Part shown: positions 33,611 through 41,095 of the stretch, piece after piece
Position numbering within the stretch: the stretch's first letter is position 1
How the letters are laid out: every line of letters starts with the position of its first letter
Source: Roseovarius faecimaris
Lineage (GTDB): Bacteria; Pseudomonadota; Alphaproteobacteria; Rhodobacterales; Rhodobacteraceae
Assembly (NCBI RefSeq): GCF_009762325.1
Contig: NZ_CP034348.1
Coordinates: 1,184,501 to 1,248,500, forward strand
Length of the DNA: 64,000 nucleotides
Direction: 5' to 3'
Program-made: the position numbers and the translations under genes
Notes under the pieces: generated by a model
Database searches by the model: none
What the model was told of the DNA's origin: nothing
What the model saw: the letters and a program-made list of their open reading frames with translations, nothing else

Positions 33611-34354
33611 CTAGGCGGATTTTTCGGACATGCCCTGGCGGGCCGCCATGACATCGCGGGCCAGTGTCAGCGTGTAGGCTTCGAGATCGTGCAGGGCGGC
33701 GTCGGCCAGGGCGGCGTTGCGCGCCTCGAGCGCGTCGGCGATGCGGGTGTGCAGGCCGACAATGGCTTCGCGCGAGCGGGCGGTGAAGGTGATCATGTTC
33801 ATCAGGGGTTGCATGGCCTCGACCGCGCCGGCGAGCTGGTAACTGAGCACCGGGTTGGCCGCTGAATCGACCAGCGCGCGGTGGAAGGTGACATCTGAGG
33901 CGCAGAAGCTTTCGTCACTCAGGCCGGGCTGACCCTGGCGGTGGATCTCGGCGCGCATCGTGGCCAGCATGTCGGGTGTGCGGCGCTGCGCGGCAAGGGG
34001 CGCGCACGCGCGTTCGAGCGCATAGCGGGCTTCGCAGGCGGTTGCGAAGCTGACCGCGTTCATGCTGAGCAGGAGCGTGGCGGTGGTGATCTGCTGGCCG
34101 TAGGCCTCTTCATAAGAGAGCCGGTTGACGAAGGCCCCGCCGAAGGCCCCGCGCTGGGTGCGGATGAGCGACTGGGCGGCGAGCCGTTTGAGCGCCTCGC
34201 GCACGGTGGAGCGGGAGACGGCGAACTGCTCGGCTAGCTCGGCTTCGGAGGGCAGGCGTTCATCGACGATCATCCGGCCCTCGACGATGGCATCGCGAAT
34301 GGCCTGGGCAATCTGGGCCGAGAGGTCTGGCTTCTTATCAGGTTCAGTTTTCAT
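33611..34354 (-). CDS. FCD-domain GntR family regulator of the DMSP locus
   Basis: A 247-residue FadR-subfamily regulator. The winged helix covers about residues 12-75 (LSAQIAQAIRDAIVEGRMIV, LPSEAELAEQFAVSRSTVREAL, GAFGGAFVN). The FCD effector domain follows, with the His/Asp metal site in DVTFHRALVDSAANPVL and VGLHTRIADALEARNAALADAAL. A GntR regulator also precedes dmdA in Ruegeria pomeroyi, so control of dmdA is the natural inference. The start ATG (34354) has no Shine-Dalgarno; its operators lie directly upstream, so the mRNA may be leaderless. Confidence 0.88.
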   Translation of the reverse strand: MKTEPDKKPDLSAQIAQAIRDAIVEGRMIVDERLPSEAELAEQFAVSRSTVREALKRLAAQSLIRTQRGAFGGAFVNRLSYEEAYGQQITTATLLLSMNAVSFATACEARYALERACAPLAAQRRTPDMLATMRAEIHRQGQPGLSDESFCASDVTFHRALVDSAANPVLSYQLAGAVEAMQPLMNMITFTARSREAIVGLHTRIADALEARNAALADAALHDLEAYTLTLARDVMAARQGMSEKSA

Positions 34355-34382
34355 TTGTCTGACATTTAAATGTCTGGCATTT
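34355..34382. promoter_or_regulatory. double GntR-type operator between the regulator and the dmd operon
   Basis: Centred on the perfect 14-bp palindrome GACATTTAAATGTC (34361-34374). It reads as two mirrored sites: TGTC-T-GACA (34356-34364) and TGTC-T-GGCA (34372-34380), both close to the FadR-family core TGTC-N-GACA. It begins at the regulator's start codon, so autoregulation and control of the divergent DUF2182-DUF1326-dmdA-acuI genes are both plausible. Confidence 0.6.
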
Positions 34383-34451
34383 GTGATGCAAGACTGAATT
34401 GATTCTCTCCGGTCTGAGGATTCGACCCTGAGCACCACCATCAGACATAGC

Positions 34452-35228
34452 TTGCGCAGCGCGCTTTGGCTGGCTTTTTTTGCGGCCATCCTTGCGGCGT
34501 GGTGGGTGATGTATTCCATGGCGATCGACATGGATGTCGATCTGATCGGGCGGCCGGGGGCCGAGGGCGCGATCATGCAGTCGATGGATCCGCGCATGCC
34601 GATGTATATGCCGATGGCCAATTTCGGGCCATTGTTCGCGATGTGGGCGATCATGATGGCGGCGATGATGCTGCCCACCATGGTGCCGACGCTTCGGTCG
34701 TACGAGGACCTGATCCACAGCGCCAACGGAAGCTGGGCCGGTTGGGCAGGTGTGCTGGCCGGGTATGCGATCATGTGGGTGGGTTTCGCCGCGCTGATCG
34801 CGGGCGTGCAGCTGGCGCTGCTCTTCGGCGGGGTGATCGACATGCTTGGGATCGCCAAATCGCCGCTGCTGGGTGCGGCACTGCTGATCGCGGTGGGCGC
34901 GTTTCAGTTCACCCGCACCAAGGAGCTGTGCCACGGGGTGTGCCATTCGCCGATGAGCTATTTCCTTGGCCATTGGCGACCCGGCGGCCTCGGTGGCTTG
35001 CGTATGGGGCTGGGGCTGGGCGCCTATTGCGTGGTCTGCTGCTGGGGTTTCATGGCGCTGGGTTTCGTCGGCGGGGTGATGAACCTCGCCTGGATGGGCC
35101 TCGCCACGCTTTTTATGGTGCTGGAAAAACTGCCCCAGATCGGGCACCGTGTGGTGCGCCCGCTGGGGATTGCAATGATCATCGGGGGGGTGGCCTGGGC
35201 CATTTCGCCGGTCGTAACGGGAGGATAG
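34452..35228 (+). CDS. DUF2182 predicted metal-binding membrane protein
   Basis: A 258-residue inner-membrane protein with about six to seven helices. A Met-rich stretch at about residues 45-79 (MDPRMPMYMPMANFGPLFAM) and CHGVCH (C160, H161, C164, H165) plus CVVCC (C193, C196, C197) look like metal-binding sites, as noted for the DUF2182 family. The start is TTG at 34452 because no other in-frame start precedes the first helix; there is no clear ribosome site, so the true start may differ. Its stop lies just before DUF1326, whose ribosome site overlaps its end. The pair may handle copper or another metal; this is inferred. Confidence 0.8.
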   Translation: MRSALWLAFFAAILAAWWVMYSMAIDMDVDLIGRPGAEGAIMQSMDPRMPMYMPMANFGPLFAMWAIMMAAMMLPTMVPTLRSYEDLIHSANGSWAGWAGVLAGYAIMWVGFAALIAGVQLALLFGGVIDMLGIAKSPLLGAALLIAVGAFQFTRTKELCHGVCHSPMSYFLGHWRPGGLGGLRMGLGLGAYCVVCCWGFMALGFVGGVMNLAWMGLATLFMVLEKLPQIGHRVVRPLGIAMIIGGVAWAISPVVTGG

Positions 35229-35231
35229 ACC

Positions 35232-35936
35232 ATGGCCGTGAAACGCAAACCCGAGGCCGATAAGCTGCCGGTGTCGCAGCGCATCGACAACCGGATGCCC
35301 AACCCCAAGCGTCGGCAGATGAGCCCGACGGAATGGGCCATCAAGGGCGAGCTTTTTCTGAACTGCTCATGCACGGTGTTCTGCCCCTGTGTGGTCAGCT
35401 TGGGGAACCATCCGCCCACCGAGGGCCATTGCCATGCCTGGATGGGCATTGCCATTGACGAGGGCCATTTCGAGGGCGAGGACCTCTCTGGGCTGAATGT
35501 CGGGCTGCTGGTGGATATCCCGGGCCGGATGGGCGAGGGCAACTGGAAAGTGGCCGCCTATGTGGACGAGCGCGCCTCGGGCAAGGCATATAACGGCATT
35601 CTGCAGATCTTCTCGGGCCAGGCGGGGGGCACGACGGGGCTTTTCACCATGCTGGTGAGCGAGATCATCGGCGCCGAGCGTCAGAAGGTCGATATTGTCC
35701 GCGAGGGCAAGAAGCGCGGCCTTTATATCGGGCGCAAGATCCAGGGCGAGATCGAGATGATCGACGGATCCTCACCCGATCATCCGGTCATGGTGACCAA
35801 TTCGAAATACTGGATGGGGCCGGATATCATCGCCGCGAAAGGGCTGAAAAGCCGGGTGCGCGATTATGGCCGGGTCTGGGATTTCGGGGGCAAATCCGCC
35901 GAGATCTGCCCGATTGACTGGCACGGGCCAAAATAA
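35232..35936 (+). CDS. DUF1326 family Cys-rich protein
   Basis: A 234-residue soluble protein with no signal peptide. Its hallmark is FLNCSCTVFCPC (C45, C47, C51, C53) and a second cluster EGHCHAW (H66, C67, H68): six potential metal ligands packed within 25 residues. DUF1326 proteins are often encoded next to DUF2182, as here. The ATG at 35232 follows GGGAGG in the end of the DUF2182 gene, giving translational coupling. Role unknown; metal binding or transfer to its membrane partner is a reasonable guess. It lies directly ahead of dmdA. Confidence 0.8.
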   Translation: MAVKRKPEADKLPVSQRIDNRMPNPKRRQMSPTEWAIKGELFLNCSCTVFCPCVVSLGNHPPTEGHCHAWMGIAIDEGHFEGEDLSGLNVGLLVDIPGRMGEGNWKVAAYVDERASGKAYNGILQIFSGQAGGTTGLFTMLVSEIIGAERQKVDIVREGKKRGLYIGRKIQGEIEMIDGSSPDHPVMVTNSKYWMGPDIIAAKGLKSRVRDYGRVWDFGGKSAEICPIDWHGPK

Positions 35937-35958
35937 GCCCATTTAAGGAGATACAGGG

Positions 35959-37059
35959 GTGGCGTTTATCTTTCCCTCGCGCCGGGTACGGCGCACGCCG
36001 TTCTCGGACGGTGTCGAGGCCGCGGGTGTGCGCGGCTATACGGTCTATAATCACATGCTGCTGCCGACGGTGTTTCACACCACCGAGGCCGATTATCGCC
36101 ACCTGAAGACGCAGGTGCAGGTCTGGGATGTCGCCTGTGAGCGGCAGGTGCAGGTGAAGGGCCCGGATGCGCGGCGGCTGATCCAGTACCTGACCCCGCG
36201 CGATCTGAGCACACTGCGCGAAGATCGCTGCATGTATATCCCGGTCTGCGATCAGAATGGCGGGATGCTGAACGATCCGGTGCTGCTGGATGCGGGGCCC
36301 GACACCTACTGGATTTCCATCGCCGACAGCGATTTCCTCTTTTGGGTGCAGGCGGTGGCGGGCATGGGCAATTTCGATGTCGAGGTGACCGAGCCCGATG
36401 TCTCGCCCTTGGCCGTCCAAGGCCCGCTGGCCGACGAGCTGATGTCCCGGGTCTTTGGCGGCGCTGTGACGGGCCTGCGGTTTTTCGGTTGTGGCCGGTT
36501 CGAGTGGGAGGGGCATGAGTTCCTGATCGCGCGCTCGGGCTATTCCAAGCAGGGGGGCTTTGAGATCTACGTGAATGACACAGCCCTTGGCATGCCGCTT
36601 TGGGACGCGTTGTTCGCGGCCGGCGAGGATTTGCAGGTGCGGGCGGGCTGTCCGAACCTGATCGAGCGGATCGAGGGCGGATTGCTGAGCTATGGCAACG
36701 ACATGACGCGCGAAAACTCGCCAATGGAATGTGGGTTGGGGCGCTATGTGTCGGATAACCAGCTGGAGCATTGCATCGGCGGACGGGCGCTGCGCGAAGA
36801 GCGTGAGGCGGGCTCGAAACGGATGATCCGCCCGGTGGCGATTGAGGGCATGGCCCCGCCCAGCGACCGGGCCTGGCCGCTTTATGCGGACGGCCGCCAG
36901 GTCGGGCGCGTGTCGTCGGCCGCCTACAGCCCCGATTTCGAGACCACGGTGGCGATCGCCATGGTGGACCGGTCGCACTGGGATGCCGGCACCGCGCTGG
37001 AGGTGGATACGCAGGATGGTATGCTCTCGGGTGTTGTGCAGGACCGGTTCTGGATCTGA
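35959..37059 (+). CDS. dmdA: dimethylsulfoniopropionate demethylase DmdA
   Basis: A 366-residue tetrahydrofolate-dependent enzyme of the GcvT fold; it takes a methyl group from DMSP to give methylmercaptopropionate and 5-methyl-THF. The start MAFIFPSRRVRRTPFSDGVEAAG and the segments GYTVYNHMLLPTVF and VQVWDVACERQVQV closely resemble the Ruegeria pomeroyi DmdA as I recall it, much more than glycine-cleavage GcvT. Later conserved parts are GYSKQGGFEIYV, GCPNLIERIEGGLLSYGNDMT and VAIAMVDRSHWDAGTALEV. It starts with GTG at 35959, 8 bases after AAGGAG. acuI follows as in R. pomeroyi. Substrate assignment rests on similarity. Confidence 0.9.
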   Translation: MAFIFPSRRVRRTPFSDGVEAAGVRGYTVYNHMLLPTVFHTTEADYRHLKTQVQVWDVACERQVQVKGPDARRLIQYLTPRDLSTLREDRCMYIPVCDQNGGMLNDPVLLDAGPDTYWISIADSDFLFWVQAVAGMGNFDVEVTEPDVSPLAVQGPLADELMSRVFGGAVTGLRFFGCGRFEWEGHEFLIARSGYSKQGGFEIYVNDTALGMPLWDALFAAGEDLQVRAGCPNLIERIEGGLLSYGNDMTRENSPMECGLGRYVSDNQLEHCIGGRALREEREAGSKRMIRPVAIEGMAPPSDRAWPLYADGRQVGRVSSAAYSPDFETTVAIAMVDRSHWDAGTALEVDTQDGMLSGVVQDRFWI

Positions 37060-37093
37060 GCGGGGCTGAGAAAATTCGTACGAATTTTCTTTT

Positions 37094-37127
37094 GCCTTCG
37101 GCGAGAGTATTTTTGGAACAATGAAGG
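37094..37127. repeat. AACAATGAAAG dispersed repeat between dmdA and acuI
   Basis: Reads GCCTTCGGCGAGAG, then TATTTTTGG, then AACAATGAAGG. It occupies most of the 76-base dmdA-acuI gap, and its right end runs into GAAGGAGAGAG, the ribosome site of acuI, so the repeat contributes to translation of acuI. It has the CTCTCGCCGAAGG subtype also present at 17.8 kb. Confidence 0.75.
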
Positions 37128-37135
37128 AGAGAGAG

Positions 37136-38128
37136 ATGTTCAAGGCACTTGTGGTTGAGAAGGACGAAGACAGCGGCAAGACCTCCGCGGTGGTGCAGGA
37201 GATCAGCGAGGATCAGCTGCCCGAGGCCGATGTGACGGTGGCGGTCGAGTATTCGACAGTCAACTACAAGGACGGGTTGTGCATCGGGCCGGGCGGCGGG
37301 CTGGTGCGCAAGTATCCGCATGTGCCGGGGATCGATTTTGCCGGAACCGTGGAGGCCTCGGAGGACGACCGTTACAAGCCCGGCGACAAGGTGGTGCTGA
37401 CCGGCTGGCGCGTGGGCGAGGCGCATTGGGGCGGTTATGCCCAGAAGGCCCGGGTCAAGGCCGATTGGCTGGTGCCGCTGCCCGAGGGGCTGGATGCGCG
37501 TCAGGCGATGGCCGTGGGTACGGCGGGTTTTACGGCGATGCTGGCAGTGATGGCGCTGGAGGATCACGGGCTCGAGCCGGGGCATGGTCCGGTACTGGTC
37601 ACCGGGGCCGCGGGCGGTGTGGGATCGGTCGCGACGGCGATCCTTGCCAATCTGGGCTATGAGGTGGCGGGTGTCACCGGGCGGCCGGAAACGGGCGATT
37701 ACCTGAAAAGCCTCGGCGCGAGCCAGATCGTGCCGCGCGAGGACCTGAACGAGACCACCAAGCGCCCGCTGGAGGGTGAGACCTGGGCGGGCTGTGTCGA
37801 TGCCGTGGGCGGCGAGATGCTGGCGCGCGTGCTGGGGCAGATGAAATATGGCTGCTCGGTCGCGGCTGTGGGTCTGGCCGGGGGGGCGGCGCTGCCTGCG
37901 ACGGTCATCCCCTTCCTGCTGCGCGGGGTGAACCTTTTGGGGATCGACAGCGTCATGCAGCCCTATGACAACCGCGTGCGGGCATGGCAGCGCATTGCCA
38001 GCGACCTGCCGATGGACAAGCTCGAGGCGATGATCCAGCCCGCGACGCTGGAGGATCTGCCGGGGTTGGGGCGTGACATCCTGAAGGGTCAGGTCAAGGG
38101 CCGGGTCGTGGTGGATGTGAACGCCTGA
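37136..38128 (+). CDS. acuI: acryloyl-CoA reductase (NADPH) AcuI
   Basis: A 330-residue MDR-superfamily oxidoreductase that reduces toxic acryloyl-CoA from DMSP-derived acrylate to propionyl-CoA. The NADPH-binding motif is GAAGGVGS at residues 157-164. YSTVNYKDGLCIGPGGGLVRK, VPGIDFAGTVEAS and DKVVLTGWRVGEAHWGGYA are the YhdH/AcuI hallmarks; no zinc ligands are seen. It is placed right after dmdA, the order found in R. pomeroyi. The ATG at 37136 follows GAAGGAGAGAG. A single in-frame upstream ATG (37121) lies within the repeat and is not the likely start. Confidence 0.92.
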   Translation: MFKALVVEKDEDSGKTSAVVQEISEDQLPEADVTVAVEYSTVNYKDGLCIGPGGGLVRKYPHVPGIDFAGTVEASEDDRYKPGDKVVLTGWRVGEAHWGGYAQKARVKADWLVPLPEGLDARQAMAVGTAGFTAMLAVMALEDHGLEPGHGPVLVTGAAGGVGSVATAILANLGYEVAGVTGRPETGDYLKSLGASQIVPREDLNETTKRPLEGETWAGCVDAVGGEMLARVLGQMKYGCSVAAVGLAGGAALPATVIPFLLRGVNLLGIDSVMQPYDNRVRAWQRIASDLPMDKLEAMIQPATLEDLPGLGRDILKGQVKGRVVVDVNA

Positions 38129-38130
38129 TC

Positions 38131-38640
38131 TTGGGCGCCGATCTGATCATACGAAAGGCGCGGGCCGGAGACTGGCCCGCGCTTTGGTCCATCCTTCAGC
38201 CGGTGATCCGCGCGGGTGAGACCTATGCGATCGATCCCGCGCTGCCGGAAGAGGCGGCGCGCGCGATGTGGATGGAGGCGCCTGCCGCCACCTATCTGGC
38301 CGAGCAGGGCGGAGACATCCTCGGAACCTACTATATCAAGACCAATGCCGCGGGCGGCGGCGCGCATGTGTGCAACTGCGGCTATATGGTGGGCGAGGCG
38401 GCGCGCGGGCGCGGCGTGGCCGGGGCCATGTGCGCCCATTCCCAGGAGGCCGCGCGCGCGCTTGGCTATCGCGCCATGCAATTCAACATGGTGCTGTGCT
38501 CCAACACAGGCGCGATCCGGCTTTGGGAAAAGATGGGATATGACACGGTGGGCCGGCTGCCGCGTGTCTTCGCGCATCCGAGCGAGGGGTTGGTGGATGC
38601 GCTGGTCATGTATAAGTGGCTGGAGGATACCCCGGCCTGA
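38131..38640 (+). CDS. GNAT family N-acetyltransferase
   Basis: A 169-residue acetyltransferase. The acetyl-CoA motif A is GYMVGEAARGRGVAGAMCAHS (R/Q-x-x-G-x-G/A), and FNMVLCSNTGAIRLWEKMGYDTVGRL is motif B. The start TTG at 38131 is 2 bases after the acuI stop, so it is probably the last gene of the dmd operon. The substrate is unknown. Followed by about 170 bases without a clear feature, then the cell-division cluster promoter. Confidence 0.8.
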   Translation: MGADLIIRKARAGDWPALWSILQPVIRAGETYAIDPALPEEAARAMWMEAPAATYLAEQGGDILGTYYIKTNAAGGGAHVCNCGYMVGEAARGRGVAGAMCAHSQEAARALGYRAMQFNMVLCSNTGAIRLWEKMGYDTVGRLPRVFAHPSEGLVDALVMYKWLEDTPA

Positions 38641-38813
38641 CGCGTCACGGGAAAGTATGGGACGCTGCTTGGGAAACCACGGCACATGCCCCAAGAGTCG
38701 ACGAATCAACCGCAGATTTAGGGGTGTTTCGCCCGTAGCATGGGGTTTGTTACCCCTTAATTGCGGCTGAGCTTCGAAAAATTTCAAGATATCCGGGAAT
38801 TGATGGGACTTTT

Positions 38814-38842
38814 TTGCCGGTCAAGGTGGGCCACTATATATT
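38814..38842 (+). promoter_or_regulatory. sigma-70-type promoter of the division/cell-wall cluster
   Basis: TTGCCG (38814-38819), 17 bases, then TATATT (38837-38842) fits the housekeeping consensus with optimal spacing. It lies about 400 bases ahead of mraZ, in a notably AT-rich stretch for this genome. The region from 38641 to 38813 holds only a short hairpin, GGGGT-TTGTT-ACCCC (38742-38756). Confidence 0.55.
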
Positions 38843-38848
38843 GTGTTC

Positions 38849-39248
38849 GGTGGGCGGAATTCAGCTAGGTTATGCGCCAGTAGGGTGATTTTCTCCACAT
38901 GATCTTGTTTTTCTAGGGGGTGAAAAACAAGATGCAGTGGCAAATTCCCAAAAAATGTTCTTGATTACCATGAATTCCCGTGTCATCCCTAATGACAGAT
39001 GAAGACGGGACAGGGGCACCAAACGACCCCGAACACAAAAAACCCTAAGGCAGGTTCATACAGGCATCCGCTTTCATCGAACGAAGAGATCCGGCGCGCG
39101 GGCGAGCAGACATCCCCCCAGGTGGCGCGCGCAGCTGGACACCCCGCAAGCGCGGGACGAGGGCGGCGGATTGGGCAGTGGCAGCAGCTCAATCCGTCGT
39201 TTTCGTTTCTGAAACGGAATTTTGGGGGACAGGAAAGGGCCGGGACAG
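38849..39248 (+). ncRNA. long mraZ leader, possible UpsM-type small RNA
   Basis: About 400 bases of untranslated leader before mraZ. ATCTTGTTTTTC (38902-38913) and GAAAAACAAGAT (38922-38933) form a perfect 12-bp stem around a G-rich loop (TAGGGGGT). A short terminator-like hairpin, CGTTT-CTG-AAACG (39204-39216) then GAATTTT, lies just before mraZ. In Rhodobacter sphaeroides this position makes UpsM, an abundant sRNA released from the mraZ leader. I infer a counterpart here by position and structure, not by sequence identity. Boundaries are guesses. Confidence 0.4.
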
Positions 39249-39752
39249 TTGGGTCGCAGGTTCAGAGGTGAAAGCCATCACAAGGTGGATGGCAAGGGGC
39301 GGGTGAGCATCCCGGCCTCGTTTCGCCGTGTGCTGGAAGCCTCGGACCCGAACTGGCGCGATGGCGACAACCCGGAGCTTGTGATCGTCTATGGCGATCA
39401 CCGCCGCAATTACCTGGAATGCTACACGATGGAGGCGATCGACGAGGTCGATGCCAAGATCGACGCGCTGCCGCGCGGCTCAATGGAGCGCAAGATGCTG
39501 CAACGGCTGTTTCATGGCCAGTCGCTGCCCACGTCGGTGGATGAGACGGGGCGGCTGGTCCTGCCCGCGAAGCTGCGGCAGAAGATCGATCTGGACAATG
39601 AGGCGTTTTTCATCGCCGCAGGCGATACGTTCCAGATCTGGAAGCCCGAGACCTATGAGGCCGAGGAACTGGCCAAGACCGAAGAGTGGCTTGATGAGCT
39701 GCCCGATGACTTCGATCCGCTCGTCTATCTGGACGGTGTGAAAGGGGAGTAA
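39249..39752 (+). CDS. mraZ: division/cell-wall cluster regulator MraZ
   Basis: A 167-residue AbrB-like DNA-binding protein, first gene of the dcw cluster, which regulates the cluster. Two SpoVT/AbrB-like repeats are visible: HHKVDGKGRVSIPASFRRVLE near the start and PTSVDETGRLVLPAKLRQKI at about residue 90-110. Start TTG 39249 (LGRRFRGESHHKVD) matches the usual MG-RRFRGE beginning; an in-frame TTG at 39222 is possible. It overlaps nothing; rsmH begins 3 bases after its stop. Confidence 0.92.
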   Translation: MGRRFRGESHHKVDGKGRVSIPASFRRVLEASDPNWRDGDNPELVIVYGDHRRNYLECYTMEAIDEVDAKIDALPRGSMERKMLQRLFHGQSLPTSVDETGRLVLPAKLRQKIDLDNEAFFIAAGDTFQIWKPETYEAEELAKTEEWLDELPDDFDPLVYLDGVKGE

Positions 39753-39755
39753 CGC

Positions 39756-40748
39756 ATGGCCGCTGCCGCCCGCATCCCCGATGAGGCCCCCCATATTCCC
39801 GTTCTGTTGCGCCCGCTTCTGGCGGCGGTGGCCCCGGTCAGCGGCGTCTGGCTGGATGGCACGCTGGGGGCCGGAGGTTACACGCGCGGCTTGCTGGAGG
39901 CCGGTGCCGATCAGGTGATCGGGCTGGACCGCGATCCGCTGGCGCTGGAGATGGCCGAAGGCTGGGCCGCGCCGTATGGCGACCGCGTCCGGCTGGTGCA
40001 GGGGGTGTTTTCCGAACTGGACGAGGTGGCAAGTGATCTTGATGGGGTTGTGCTCGATCTGGGCGTGAGCTCCATGCAGCTCGACCGGGCCGAGCGCGGC
40101 TTTTCCTTCATGAAGGACGGCCCGCTCGATATGCGGATGAGCCAGGAGGGCACCTCTGCCGCGGATCTGGTGAATGAGCTTGGCGAGGCGGAGCTGGCCG
40201 ATATCCTTTATCTCTATGGCGAGGAACGGGCGAGCCGCCGGATTGCGCGGGCGATTGTGCGGGCGCGCGAGGCGGCGCCGATCACCGGCACCCTGCGGCT
40301 TGCGGAAATTGTCGAGAGCTGTCTGCCGCGCGCCAAGCCGGGTCAGGCGCATCCCGCGACACGCAGTTTTCAGGCGCTGAGGATTGCGGTGAATGACGAA
40401 TATGGCGAGCTTCTGGGCGGGCTGGAGGCGGCGGAGCGGGCGCTGAAGCCTGGCGGCAAGCTGGCCGTGGTGACCTTTCATTCGGTCGAGGACCGGATGG
40501 TGAAGCGCTTTTTGCAGGCGCGCTCGGGCGGCGGCGGCGGGGGCAGCCGCTATGCCCCGGAGATCGTCAGGGACGCGCCGCAATTCATTGTGAAGACACG
40601 CAAGGCCATTGGTCCGGATGACCGGGAGCTGGCCGAGAACCCGCGGTCGCGCAGTGCCAAGCTGAGGGTGGCGGAGCGAACGGATGCCGCCCCCGGCAGG
40701 ACCGACCGCAAAGCCCTGGGAATGCCGATGTTGAAGGGGGAAAGATAA
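39756..40748 (+). CDS. rsmH: 16S rRNA (cytosine1402-N4)-methyltransferase RsmH
   Basis: A 330-residue SAM-dependent methyltransferase (MraW) that modifies C1402 of 16S rRNA near the P site. It begins [15 protein letters not shown]; the SAM-binding motif is [20 protein letters not shown]. Other hallmarks are [35 protein letters not shown] and the C-terminal [16 protein letters not shown]. It follows mraZ by 3 bases and shares its last base with the ftsL start (TAATG). Confidence 0.95.
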   Translation: MAAAARIPDEAPHIPVLLRPLLAAVAPVSGVWLDGTLGAGGYTRGLLEAGADQVIGLDRDPLALEMAEGWAAPYGDRVRLVQGVFSELDEVASDLDGVVLDLGVSSMQLDRAERGFSFMKDGPLDMRMSQEGTSAADLVNELGEAELADILYLYGEERASRRIARAIVRAREAAPITGTLRLAEIVESCLPRAKPGQAHPATRSFQALRIAVNDEYGELLGGLEAAERALKPGGKLAVVTFHSVEDRMVKRFLQARSGGGGGGSRYAPEIVRDAPQFIVKTRKAIGPDDRELAENPRSRSAKLRVAERTDAAPGRTDRKALGMPMLKGER

Positions 40749-41095
40749 TGCGCAGCTTTCTTGTGGTGATCACGGCGGTGGCGGTGATTGCGCTGGCCTT
40801 CTGGGCCTATCGCGAGAATTACGAGACGCAGGAGGCGCAGGCCGAGGCGCGGGATCTGATGCAGGAGATTGCCCGGGAACGCCAGCGCTTGCGCATGCTC
40901 AATGCCGAATGGGCCTATCTCAACCGTCCCGAGCGTCTGCGCGACCTTGCCGAGCTCAATTTCGACAAGCTGGGGCTGGTGCCGCTGCGCCCGGATCAGT
41001 TTGGCCGGATCGATCAGGTGGCCTTCCCGCGTGAGGAAGAGGAACTGCCGATCCTGAACCCTGTCGAGGTGTCCAACATGGAGCAATTCCCATGA
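40748..41095 (+). CDS. ftsL: cell-division protein FtsL
   Basis: A 115-residue single-pass membrane protein. The N-terminal transmembrane helix is FLVVITAVAVIALAFWAYR (about residues 3-21), followed by a periplasmic coiled coil (ETQEAQAEARDLMQEIARER) with a leucine-rich heptad pattern, as in FtsL of the FtsQLB divisome complex. Identity is supported by position between rsmH and ftsI. It shares bases with both neighbours' start/stop codons (TAATG, ATGA). Confidence 0.85.
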   Translation: MRSFLVVITAVAVIALAFWAYRENYETQEAQAEARDLMQEIARERQRLRMLNAEWAYLNRPERLRDLAELNFDKLGLVPLRPDQFGRIDQVAFPREEEELPILNPVEVSNMEQFP

